From: Streptomyces mayonensis
Lineage (GTDB): Bacteria; Actinomycetota; Actinomycetes; Streptomycetales; Streptomycetaceae
DNA: 64,000 nucleotides
Assembly: GCF_018982965.1 (NCBI RefSeq)
Contig: NZ_JACBYP010000022.1
Coordinates: 24,640 to 88,639 of the forward strand
Direction of reading: 5' to 3'
Part shown: piece after piece, positions 17,898-25,598 of the stretch
Layout of the letters: every line of letters begins with the position of its first letter
How positions within the stretch are numbered: the stretch's first letter is position 1
Program-made: the position numbers and the translations under genes
Notes under the pieces: generated by a model
What the model was told of the DNA's origin: nothing
The model's input: the letters and a program-made list of their open reading frames with translations, nothing else
Database searches by the model: none

Positions 17898-19829
17898 TTG
17901 CGAGGATCCCCCGCCGTGCCCGCCCTGGCCACCGCCGCGCTGCTGCTGCCGCTGCTCGGCGCGGCCCCGTCCGCCGCCGAGTCCGCTGACGCGCCCGCCC
18001 CCGACCGTCTCCAGCGGGCCTTCGCCACCGCGGCGGCCGAGTACCACGTGCCGCAGAGCGTCCTGCTGGGCGTCTCATACCTCCAGTCCCGCTGGGACGC
18101 GCACGGCGGCGCGCCGAGCGTGACCGGCGGCTACGGCCCGCTGCACCTCACCGACGCCCGTACGGCCCTGGCCGGGGCCGCGCACCACGGCGCGGGCGGC
18201 GAGGATCCGCGCGGCGACGACGCCCGCGCCCCGCTCCGTCCGACGGCGGCCCCGGCGCCGCCCGCCGACCTGCCCGACCGGCTGACCACGCTGCCGAGGG
18301 CCGCCGAACTGACCGGCCTGAGCCCCGAGGCCCTGCGTACCGACCCGTCGGCGAACGTCTCGGGGGGTGCCGCGCTGCTGGCCGCCGCCCAGCGGGAACT
18401 GGGCGAGCCGCTCAGCGAGGACCCGGCCGACTGGTACGGGGCGGTGGCCCGGTTCTCGGGCGCCGAGGACTCCGCGACGGCGGCGGCCTACGCCGACGAG
18501 GTGTACGACGTCATCCGCACGGGCGAACGGCGCACCACGGACGCCGGTCAGCGGGTCGCCCTGGCCGCCCGCCCGGGCCTGGCGCCCGACGTCGCGCAGC
18601 TCGGCGGCACGGGCCTGCGCACCGCCTCCGCCGCCGGTACGGAGTGCCCCGAGTCGGTGTCGTGCGAGTGGGTCCCGGCGCCGTACGAGGAGTTCGGCGA
18701 CGGCGACTACGGCAACCACGACCTGGGCGGCCGGCCCGCCTCGCAGCGCATCCGGTACATCGTCGTGCATGACACGGAGGGCACCTGGAACGGCGTCCTC
18801 AACATGGTGCAGGACCCCGCCTACGTCTCCTGGAACTACACGCTCCGCTCCACCGACGGCCACATCGCCCAGCACGTGAAGGCGAAGGACGTGGCCTGGC
18901 ACGCGGGCAACTGGTACGTCAACGCGAACTCGGTCGGGCTGGAGCACGAGGGCTTCCTGGCGGACCCGGACGCCTGGTACACGGAGGCGATGTACCGGTC
19001 GTCGGCGCGGCTGGTGAAGTACCTGGCGGCGAAGTACGACATCCCGCTGGACCGGCAGCACGTCCTCGGCCACGACAACGTCCCCGGCGCCACCGCGGAG
19101 ACGATCCCGGGCATGCACACCGACCCGGGCCCCTACTGGGACTGGAGGCACTACTTCCAGCTGCTCGGCCGCCCCTTCGAGCCGACCGCGGGCAAGGACT
19201 CCGGCCTGGTGACGATCCGCCCCGACTACGCCGCCAACCGCCCCGGGTACACCGGCTGCGAGACGGCGGGCGAGCCCTGTGCGGCGCACGGCTCCAGCGC
19301 GGTGCGGCTGTACTCCGACCACGACGTGAACGCGCCCCTGATCAAGGACGCCGGCCTCGGCACCGCACCCACGACGGGCGTCAACGACCTGTCCTCACGG
19401 GTCTCCACGGGCCAGCAGTACGCGGTGGCCGACCGGTGGGGGGACTGGACGGCCATCTGGTACCTGGGGCAGAAGGCGTGGTTCCACAGTCCCGCGAAGG
19501 AGCCGGCGGCGGTCCCCGCCTCGGGCCGGGTGGTCACGCCGAGGAAGGGCCTGGACAGCGTCCCCGTGTACGGCCGCGCGTACCCGGAGAAGGCGGCCTA
19601 CCCCGCGGACGTGCCCGCCCAGACGGTGTCGGCGCTGCCCTACACCCTGTCCGCGGGGCAGAAGTACGTGGTGGGTGAGAAGGTGCCGGGCGAGTACTAC
19701 TACGCGGTCACCTTCGACGAGGCCGGGCACCGGGTCGTGACCGGCGAGGACCAGTACTACGAGATCCAGTACGGTCACCGCGTCGCGTACGTGCGCGCCG
19801 CCGACGTCACGCTCTCGACCGTGCGGTAG
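17898..19829 (+). CDS. Secreted N-acetylmuramoyl-L-alanine amidase (Amidase_2/PGRP) with SH3-like tail
   Basis: A 643-residue exported peptidoglycan hydrolase cleaving the MurNAc-L-Ala bond. A signal sequence (about residues 1-27, ending 'SAAES') is followed by an N-terminal lytic-transglycosylase-like helical region ('VLLGVSYLQSRWDAHGG'). The zinc amidase domain, about 290-420, has 'YIVVHDTEG' (zinc His), 'HAGNWYVNANSVGLEHEG', 'HVLGHDNVPG' and 'GMHTDPGPYWDW' (zinc His plus the catalytic region). The C-terminal ~200 residues look like SH3-type wall-binding repeats. The start is TTG at 17898, five bases after AGGAGG; no alternative in-frame ATG exists. Confidence 0.88.
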   Translation: MRGSPAVPALATAALLLPLLGAAPSAAESADAPAPDRLQRAFATAAAEYHVPQSVLLGVSYLQSRWDAHGGAPSVTGGYGPLHLTDARTALAGAAHHGAGGEDPRGDDARAPLRPTAAPAPPADLPDRLTTLPRAAELTGLSPEALRTDPSANVSGGAALLAAAQRELGEPLSEDPADWYGAVARFSGAEDSATAAAYADEVYDVIRTGERRTTDAGQRVALAARPGLAPDVAQLGGTGLRTASAAGTECPESVSCEWVPAPYEEFGDGDYGNHDLGGRPASQRIRYIVVHDTEGTWNGVLNMVQDPAYVSWNYTLRSTDGHIAQHVKAKDVAWHAGNWYVNANSVGLEHEGFLADPDAWYTEAMYRSSARLVKYLAAKYDIPLDRQHVLGHDNVPGATAETIPGMHTDPGPYWDWRHYFQLLGRPFEPTAGKDSGLVTIRPDYAANRPGYTGCETAGEPCAAHGSSAVRLYSDHDVNAPLIKDAGLGTAPTTGVNDLSSRVSTGQQYAVADRWGDWTAIWYLGQKAWFHSPAKEPAAVPASGRVVTPRKGLDSVPVYGRAYPEKAAYPADVPAQTVSALPYTLSAGQKYVVGEKVPGEYYYAVTFDEAGHRVVTGEDQYYEIQYGHRVAYVRAADVTLSTVR

Positions 19830-19837
19830 CCGCCGCC

Positions 19838-20335
19838 TCAGCCCTGCTGGAAAAGCTCCGCCGGGAGCGGCTTCAGCAGGGCGTACAGGTCGTCGGTGAT
19901 GGGGCGGTCCCAGGCGGCGATGGTGACCAGGACGCCGTCGCTGCGGTCGAACTGCACGCAGGAGATCCGGCCCTCGGAGAGCTTGAGGCGCCGTACGACG
20001 AGCAGGTTGTCACCCTGCATCACCGGGACGTCCTCGGCGCCGACGACCGTGACCTCCTCGTCGTTCTCCAGCGCGAGGAGCAGCTGGCCCACCTCGAAGG
20101 GGATCTCGCCCTCGGGCACCTCGCGCGCCGGGGAACCTTCCGGCAGATTGCCGATGATCATCGCGGGGCCGCGGCCGCCGAACAGGTCGTAGCGCAGGAA
20201 GACGCCCTGGCAGCTGCCGTCGGGCGCGGGCAGCAGGCCGGCGCCCAGATTGCCGGGCCAGTCGCCCGGATCCATGGCCAGAACGTCGAAGTCGGGCCCG
20301 GCGGGCGTTGCGCTGCGGCGGCGGAGGAACGACAT
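19838..20335 (-). CDS. Conserved hypothetical Streptomyces protein, 165 aa
   Basis: A soluble, acidic protein with no signal peptide or membrane helix. It contains 'MSFLRRR' at the N-terminus, 'FDVLAMDPGDWPGNLGAGLL' and 'ITDDLYALLKPLP' at the C-terminus. I cannot name a function. Even composition, good codon bias and an ATG start support a real gene. It converges on the amidase gene with only eight bases between stops, so transcripts may collide. Confidence 0.7.
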   Translation of the reverse strand: MSFLRRRSATPAGPDFDVLAMDPGDWPGNLGAGLLPAPDGSCQGVFLRYDLFGGRGPAMIIGNLPEGSPAREVPEGEIPFEVGQLLLALENDEEVTVVGAEDVPVMQGDNLLVVRRLKLSEGRISCVQFDRSDGVLVTIAAWDRPITDDLYALLKPLPAELFQQG

Positions 20336-20667
20336 GCGGCCATGGTACGTGGCCGGGCCCCGCGGACGGTGTGCGGGCGGGGCCCCTGACGGGCTGCCCG
20401 GCCCGCCGGTGCGTCCGTGGCGGCGGGCCGCCCTCGCCCGTCACCGCGAAAGGGACCGCCCCACTCCCGACAGGGGTGCGGCCGGGCGCTGCTCGGTGAA
20501 CCGGCGCCCGCAGCGCGGCGGGTGGCAGGCCCGCGAGGGCTCCCGGCCGGGCCCCGGCGCGGCAGGCGGATCACCCGCTGCCCGGGGGCGGCGGCCGGGT
20601 CGGCCGGTGCACCGTGCGCGGGCACGCGAGCGCAGGTTCCGCTCCGGCCCTCCCCCTGCCCTCGCCC
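20336..20667. other. Intergenic region without a gene
   Basis: These 332 GC-rich bases between two leftward genes show no supported coding frame, hairpin with T-run, or recognisable promoter. The promoter of the gene starting at 20335 should lie at its left end. Confidence 0.5.
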
Positions 20668-21570
20668 TCACTCCGCGGGCGGAGCGGGGGGCACCACCGC
20701 GACCGGGGCCACGGCGTGGAGGAGGACGGCGTGGGTGACGGAGCCCATCATGCGGGCGGGGGCCAGCAGGCGCCGCCGGTGGCGGCCGACGACGACCAGG
20801 TCGGCGTCGCGGGAGGCCGCGACCAGGTTTCCGGCGGCGTCGCCGGGCACGACGTGTGTCTCGGCCCGGACGCCGGGATGGCGTCCGCGGCAGGGGGCGA
20901 GGAAACCGTCGGCCAGGACCCGGGTCTCGCTCTCGACGGAGACCTCGTCGATCACCGCGGGCATCACCTGACCCGCCGCGGCCCAGGTCTGCACCGGCCA
21001 CGGGTAGGCGGCGACCACCTGGAGGCGGGCGTCGCGCAGGGCGGCCTCCTCGAAGGCGAAGGACAGCGCGGCTTCGTCGGGGCTGTCGACGTGCAGGCCC
21101 ACGACGACCCGCGGGCCGGGCTCCTCGGGTGCCTCGCCGTGGACCTCGCGCCCGGGGCGGGGCACCACGACGACCGGGCACTCCGCGTCGCGGGCGGCGG
21201 CCAGACCGTTGGAACCGAGCAGCAGACTGGCGAAGCCGCCGCGCCCGCGGGAGCCGAGCACCAGGGACTGGGCGTCGCGGCCCAGTTCCGGCAGCACCGC
21301 CGCCGGCACCCCCTCCATGCCGACGTACTCCGTGGCGACCGCGTAGGCCCTGCCCTGCAGGTGGTCGCGGGCCTGGTCGAGGACCGGGTCCTCGCCGGTG
21401 TCCGGCGGACCCGCGACCAGTACGTCGGCCTGGGCCCAGGCGGCGTACTGGCGCACGTGCACCACCCGCAGGGGTGCCTCGCGCCGGTGTGCGGCCTCCA
21501 GCGCCCAGTCCAGGGCGCGCAGGCTGTCGTCGGAACCGTCGACCGCCGCGATGACCGGCAGGGTGCTCAT
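20668..21570 (-). CDS. Universal stress protein with two tandem UspA domains
   Basis: A 300-residue cytoplasmic protein made of two Usp domains (about residues 1-145 and 155-295). The first has 'VIAAVDGSDDSLRALDWALE' and the ATP-binding 'VLGSRGRGGFASLLLGSNG', close to G-2x-G-9x-G(S/T). The second has 'VVGLHVDSPDEAAL', and its ATP loop is altered to 'VVVGRHRRRLLAPARMMGS'. Start ATG at 21570 sits behind GGAGGTGAGG. UspA proteins bind ATP and support dormancy, hypoxia or stress survival; no partner gene is adjacent. Confidence 0.92.
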   Translation of the reverse strand: MSTLPVIAAVDGSDDSLRALDWALEAAHRREAPLRVVHVRQYAAWAQADVLVAGPPDTGEDPVLDQARDHLQGRAYAVATEYVGMEGVPAAVLPELGRDAQSLVLGSRGRGGFASLLLGSNGLAAARDAECPVVVVPRPGREVHGEAPEEPGPRVVVGLHVDSPDEAALSFAFEEAALRDARLQVVAAYPWPVQTWAAAGQVMPAVIDEVSVESETRVLADGFLAPCRGRHPGVRAETHVVPGDAAGNLVAASRDADLVVVGRHRRRLLAPARMMGSVTHAVLLHAVAPVAVVPPAPPAE

Positions 21571-21658
21571 GGGTGCCTCACCTCCGGAGTACGGCCTTCC
21601 CCCCGGCGACGGACGGGACACCCCCGGTTCGGCCGGTCGGCGGACCCCGCCCGGTGGC

Positions 21659-21901
21659 TCAGGTGAGGTCGAACTCCCCTTCCCGGGCCCCCGACACGAA
21701 CGCGCCCCACTCCGCCGGGGTGAAGATCAGTGACGGGCTCTGCGGACTGCCGCTGTTGCGCATGGCGATGAACCCCTCGACGAAGGCGATCTGGACATCG
21801 CCCAGGCCCCGGCTGCTGGACTGCCACTGCGCGTTGCTGAGGTCCAGCTCCGGCTTGTCCCAGCCCATGAGCGGGCGCTGGTGGGTGGTGCTCTCGGCCA
21901 C
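21659..21901 (-). CDS. DUF397 protein without its usual regulator partner
   Basis: An 80-residue protein with 'LSNAQWQSSSRGLGDVQIAFVEGFIAMRNSG' split across its first half and 'LIFTPAEWGAFVSGAREGEF' at the end, the signature of DUF397. In Streptomyces these small proteins usually sit beside an XRE/DUF5753 helix-turn-helix gene in BldB/WhiJ-like pairs and modulate it. No such gene is next to it here, so it is an orphan that may act on a distant partner. The GTG start at 21901 follows GGGAGGAGCACGGAC. Confidence 0.85.
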   Translation of the reverse strand: MAESTTHQRPLMGWDKPELDLSNAQWQSSSRGLGDVQIAFVEGFIAMRNSGSPQSPSLIFTPAEWGAFVSGAREGEFDLT

Positions 21902-22056
21902 GTCCGTGCTCCTCCCGGTCTCGTCGTCCGCGGCCAGCCTAGCGATCGTCCCGGAGCGCCGACAGGCCGTGCGAGGGGTGCCTTCGCACGAGATGCGGGA
22001 CCGGCCGGCCGGGCACGGCCGCTCCGACGCGGTACCCAAAGCCTGTCCGACGGTCT

Positions 22057-23568
22057 CTAGGCCCCGGTGAAGCGGTCGCGGAGCTCGCGCTTGAGGATCT
22101 TGCCGCTGGCGTTGCGCGGCAGGTCGTCCACGAACCGGACCCGTTTGGGCGCCTTGAAGGCGGCGAGTTTCTCCCGGACGTGGGCGATCAGTTGGTCCTC
22201 GGTGACCTGGCCGCGCGGGACGACGACGGCCGTGACGGCCTCGATCCACCGCTCGTCGGGCAGGCCGATCACCGCCGCCTCGGCGACGGCGTCGTGGGTG
22301 TAGAGGGCGTCCTCGACCTGGCGGGAGGCGACCAGCACACCGCCGGAGTTGATGACGTCCTTCACGCGGTCGACGATCGTGTAGTAGCCGTCCGCGTCCC
22401 GGACGGCGAGGTCGCCGGAGCGGAACCAGCCGTCGCGGAAGGCGGCCTCGGTCTCCTCGGGACTGTCCCAGTAGCCGTCGCACAACTGCGGTGAGCGGTA
22501 GACGACTTCGCCGGGTGTGCCGTCGGGCACGTCCTTGCCCTCCTCGTCGACCACACGGGCGTCGACGAACAGCACGGGCCGGCCGCAGGAGTCCATGCGG
22601 CCCTCGTGCTCGTCCGGTCCCAGGACCGCGGCGAGGGGGCCGATCTCGCTCTGGCCGAAACAGTTGTAGAAGGCGAGGTCCGGCAGGCGGGCGCGCAGCC
22701 GCTCCAGGACGGGCACCGGCATGATCGACGCGCCGTAGTAGGCCTTGCGCAGGCCGGTCAGGTCGCGGGTGGCGAAGTCGGCGCGGTTCGCGAGGCCGAT
22801 CCACACCGTCGGCGGGGCGAACAGGCTGTCCGCGCGGCCCGCTTCGATCAGGTCGAAGAGCCGGTCGCCGTCCGGTGCGTCCAGGACGATGTTGGTGGCA
22901 CCGACGGCGAGGTAGGGCAGCAGGAAGACGTGCATCTGCGCGGAGTGGTAGAGCGGCAGCGCGTGCACGGGGCGGTCGCCCGCGCCGAGGTCGAGGGCGG
23001 TGATGGCGCTCAGGTACTCGTGCACCAGCGCCCGGTGGGTCATCATCGCCCCCTTGGGCAGGGCGGTGGTGCCCGAGGTGTACAGGAGCTGCACCAGGTC
23101 CTCGGCGGCGGGCTCGGGCCCGTCGTGCGGCGACGCGGAGGCGAGGCGGGCGAGGAGCGAGTCGCCGGTGTCGCGCAGGGGCAGGGCGCGGACCTCGCCG
23201 GGGAGCCGGCCGGCGAGGCCGGGGTCGGTGAGGACCAGGCTGCTGCCGGACTGGCGGACGATGTGGGCGAGGTCGTCGCCGTCGAGGTTCTGGTTGACGG
23301 GGACGTGCACCAGGCCCGCGCGGGCACAGGCCAGGAAGGCGATCAGGTAGGCGTCGGAGTTGTGGCCGTAGGCGCCGACCCGGTCGCCCGGGGACAGCCC
23401 CTCGGCCAGCAGGACGCTCGCCGCGCGGGAGACCGCGGCGTCGAGTTCCCCGTACGTCCAGGTGCGGTCGCGGTACTCCACCGCGACGCGGGCCGGAGTG
23501 CGCCGGGCGCTGCGCCGCAGCACCCCGTCGACGGTACTGCCGTGTCCGTGTCCGTGTCCGGGCGTCAT
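22057..23568 (-). CDS. AMP-binding fatty-acyl-CoA synthetase
   Basis: A 503-residue member of the ANL adenylating superfamily that would activate a carboxylic acid to its CoA ester. The P-loop motif 'LLYTSGTTALPKGAMMTH' is at about residues 160-177, 'YNCFGQSEIGPLA' is the A5 motif, 'GWFRSGDLAVRDADGY' and 'DRVKDVINSGG' are the A7-A8 motifs, and 'ASGKILKREL' contains the C-terminal catalytic Lys. Resembles long-chain/medium-chain acyl-CoA ligases; the precise substrate is not predictable. The N-terminus 'MTPGHGHGHG' comes from a GTGTCC triplication. ATG at 23568 follows GAGGATCCCGGC. Confidence 0.9.
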   Translation of the reverse strand: MTPGHGHGHGSTVDGVLRRSARRTPARVAVEYRDRTWTYGELDAAVSRAASVLLAEGLSPGDRVGAYGHNSDAYLIAFLACARAGLVHVPVNQNLDGDDLAHIVRQSGSSLVLTDPGLAGRLPGEVRALPLRDTGDSLLARLASASPHDGPEPAAEDLVQLLYTSGTTALPKGAMMTHRALVHEYLSAITALDLGAGDRPVHALPLYHSAQMHVFLLPYLAVGATNIVLDAPDGDRLFDLIEAGRADSLFAPPTVWIGLANRADFATRDLTGLRKAYYGASIMPVPVLERLRARLPDLAFYNCFGQSEIGPLAAVLGPDEHEGRMDSCGRPVLFVDARVVDEEGKDVPDGTPGEVVYRSPQLCDGYWDSPEETEAAFRDGWFRSGDLAVRDADGYYTIVDRVKDVINSGGVLVASRQVEDALYTHDAVAEAAVIGLPDERWIEAVTAVVVPRGQVTEDQLIAHVREKLAAFKAPKRVRFVDDLPRNASGKILKRELRDRFTGA

Positions 23569-23700
23569 GCCGGGATCCTCGGCGAGTCGCCGGGGACGGG
23601 TCAACCCGTGTGCACCCGCTCCGCCGCACCCCGGCACCCGCTTCCGGACGGGCGGGGCGCACGGGCCGACCCGGCGTCGGCCGGTGGCGGCTTCTGCCGG

Positions 23701-23892
23701 CTAGCCGTTGAAGACGGCCTTCTGTACTTCGTTCGGGCCGTCGAAGCTGTTCTCCTTCAGGCCGTCGAGCCGGCTCACGACCTTGTCGCCGGCCTTGTTC
23801 TTGCGGGCGCAGTCGACGAGCGACTTCTTGTCCGCCGGGTAGTCCATGCCGTTGAGGGCCTTCTGCAGGTCGATGGGGCTGAGGTCCGCCAT
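23701..23892 (-). CDS. DUF2795 small protein
   Basis: A 63-residue protein ('LSPIDLQKALNGMDYPADKK' helix, then '...EVQKAVFNG') matching DUF2795, short helical proteins common in actinobacteria and of unknown function. The start has a clear AAGGAG ribosome site. It sits alone between the acyl-CoA ligase and the flavoprotein gene. Confidence 0.85.
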   Translation of the reverse strand: MADLSPIDLQKALNGMDYPADKKSLVDCARKNKAGDKVVSRLDGLKENSFDGPNEVQKAVFNG

Positions 23893-23983
23893 GACGGGCT
23901 CCTTCGTCGTGTTCCCGCGCCGATGTCACGGGCGGAATATCCGTCATGTCGCGGTACCCCGCCCCGTTCCGTGCATGCGCCCG

Positions 23984-25555
23984 TCAGCCCGCGGCTCCTT
24001 CCAGCACCGCAGCCGCCGCGTTGTGCCCGGGTACGCCGCTGACCCCTCCCCCGCGCACGGCGCCCGCGCCGCACAGCAGGACGTTCGCCTGCCCGGTCTC
24101 CACGCCCCAGCGGCCGGTGCCCTCCTGGGCGTGGGGCCAGGACAGCTCCCGGTGGAAGATGTTGCCGCCGGGCAGCCGCAGGTCGTGCTCCAGGTCGAGC
24201 GGCGACCTGGCCTCGATGCAGGGCCGTCCGTCGGCGTCGGCCGCCAGGCAGTCCGCGAGGGGCTCGGCGAGGTGGGCGTCGAGCTGGGCGAGCGTCGACT
24301 CCAGGAGTTGTTCGCGGACGGCCTCGTTGTTCCCGGCGAAGAGGCGGGCGGGGGTGTGCAGCCCGAACAGGGTGAGCGTGTGCATGCCCTTCGCGGCCGG
24401 GTCGGGGCCGAGGACGGTGGGGTCGGTCAGCGAGTGGCAGTAGATCTCGGAGGGCGGGACGGCGGGCAGTGAGCCGGCGGCCGCCCGGGCGTGCGCGGCG
24501 GCGAGCTGCTCGTACCCCTCGGCGATGTGGAAGGTCCCGGCGAAGGCCTCGCGCGGGTCGGCCGCGGGGTCGCGGAGCGCCGGGAGCCGGGTCAGCAGCA
24601 TGTTGACCTTGAGCTGGGCGCCCTCGGCGGGCGGGGGCGGCGCCTGTCCGGTGAGGTGCGCCAGTTCCCGTGGTGAGGCGTTCACCAGGACGTGGCGTGC
24701 GGCGGTGACGTGCTCGCCGTCCGCCGACCGGTGGGTGACCTCGGCCGTGTGCCCGTCGGCGTCGATCCGCACCGCCTCGTGTCCGGTGGCGAGCGTGGCA
24801 CCGGCGGCGCGCGCCGCGTCGGCCAGGGCGTCGGTGAGGGCGCCCATGCCGCCGACGGGCACGTCCCAGGCACCGGTGCCGCCGCCGATCACGTGGTAGA
24901 GGAAGCAGCGGTTCTGGCTCAGCGAGGGGTCGTGGGCGTCCGCGAAGGTGCCGATCAGGGCGTCGGTGAGGGCGACTCCGCGGACCGTGTCGTCGGCGAA
25001 GTGCCGCTCGATCGCGAGGCCGACCGGTTCCTCGAACAGCGCCCGCCAGGCGGCCTCGTCGCCGACCCTGCGGCGCAGTTCGTCCCGGGTGGGGAGGGGT
25101 TCGGTGAGGGTGGGGAAGACCTGCCGGGCCACGTGGCCGGTCATCGCGTAGAAGCGCTGCCAGGCCTCGTACTCCCGGTCGGATCCGGTGAGCCGGGCGA
25201 ACGAGTCGCGGGTGCGCCGTTCGCCCCCGCCGACGAGGAGTCCGGTGGGGCGCCCGTCGCGCTCGACGGGCGTGTACGAGGAAACGGTGCGCCCGCGCAC
25301 CCGGAAGCGGAGCCCCAGGTCCCGCACGATCTTCCCGGGCAGCAGGCTGACCAGGTACGAGTACCGGGACAGCCGTGCGTCGACGCCGGCGAACGGCCGC
25401 GTGGACACGGCCGCTCCACCGGTGTGGTCCAGCCGTTCCAGAACCAGCACGGAGCGGCCGGCGCGGGCCAGGTAGGCGGCGGCGACCAGACCGTTGTGGC
25501 CGCCGCCGACGACGACGGCGTCGTAGCTGCGGGCGGTGCGGGGCGGGGGCGTCAT
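23984..25555 (-). CDS. FAD-dependent oxidoreductase of the phytoene desaturase / PYROXD2 type
   Basis: A 523-residue flavoprotein. The N-terminal dinucleotide fold 'DAVVVGGGHNGLVAAAYLAR' extends to 'VLVLERLDHTGGAA'. The C-terminal FAD contact region is 'NVLLCGAGAVRGGGVSGVPGHNAA', and 'VPVGGMGALTDAL' is the family's internal motif. It should oxidise or desaturate a hydrophobic substrate; no carotenoid genes are nearby, so the PYROXD2-like group of unknown substrate is more likely than CrtI. It lies 43 bases after the kinase gene on the same strand. The ribosome site at the ATG is weak. Confidence 0.85.
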   Translation of the reverse strand: MTPPPRTARSYDAVVVGGGHNGLVAAAYLARAGRSVLVLERLDHTGGAAVSTRPFAGVDARLSRYSYLVSLLPGKIVRDLGLRFRVRGRTVSSYTPVERDGRPTGLLVGGGERRTRDSFARLTGSDREYEAWQRFYAMTGHVARQVFPTLTEPLPTRDELRRRVGDEAAWRALFEEPVGLAIERHFADDTVRGVALTDALIGTFADAHDPSLSQNRCFLYHVIGGGTGAWDVPVGGMGALTDALADAARAAGATLATGHEAVRIDADGHTAEVTHRSADGEHVTAARHVLVNASPRELAHLTGQAPPPPAEGAQLKVNMLLTRLPALRDPAADPREAFAGTFHIAEGYEQLAAAHARAAAGSLPAVPPSEIYCHSLTDPTVLGPDPAAKGMHTLTLFGLHTPARLFAGNNEAVREQLLESTLAQLDAHLAEPLADCLAADADGRPCIEARSPLDLEHDLRLPGGNIFHRELSWPHAQEGTGRWGVETGQANVLLCGAGAVRGGGVSGVPGHNAAAAVLEGAAG

Positions 25556-25598
25556 GGCTCTTGGTAACACGGGCCGCCCGGACGCGGCCAGGGCGCGA

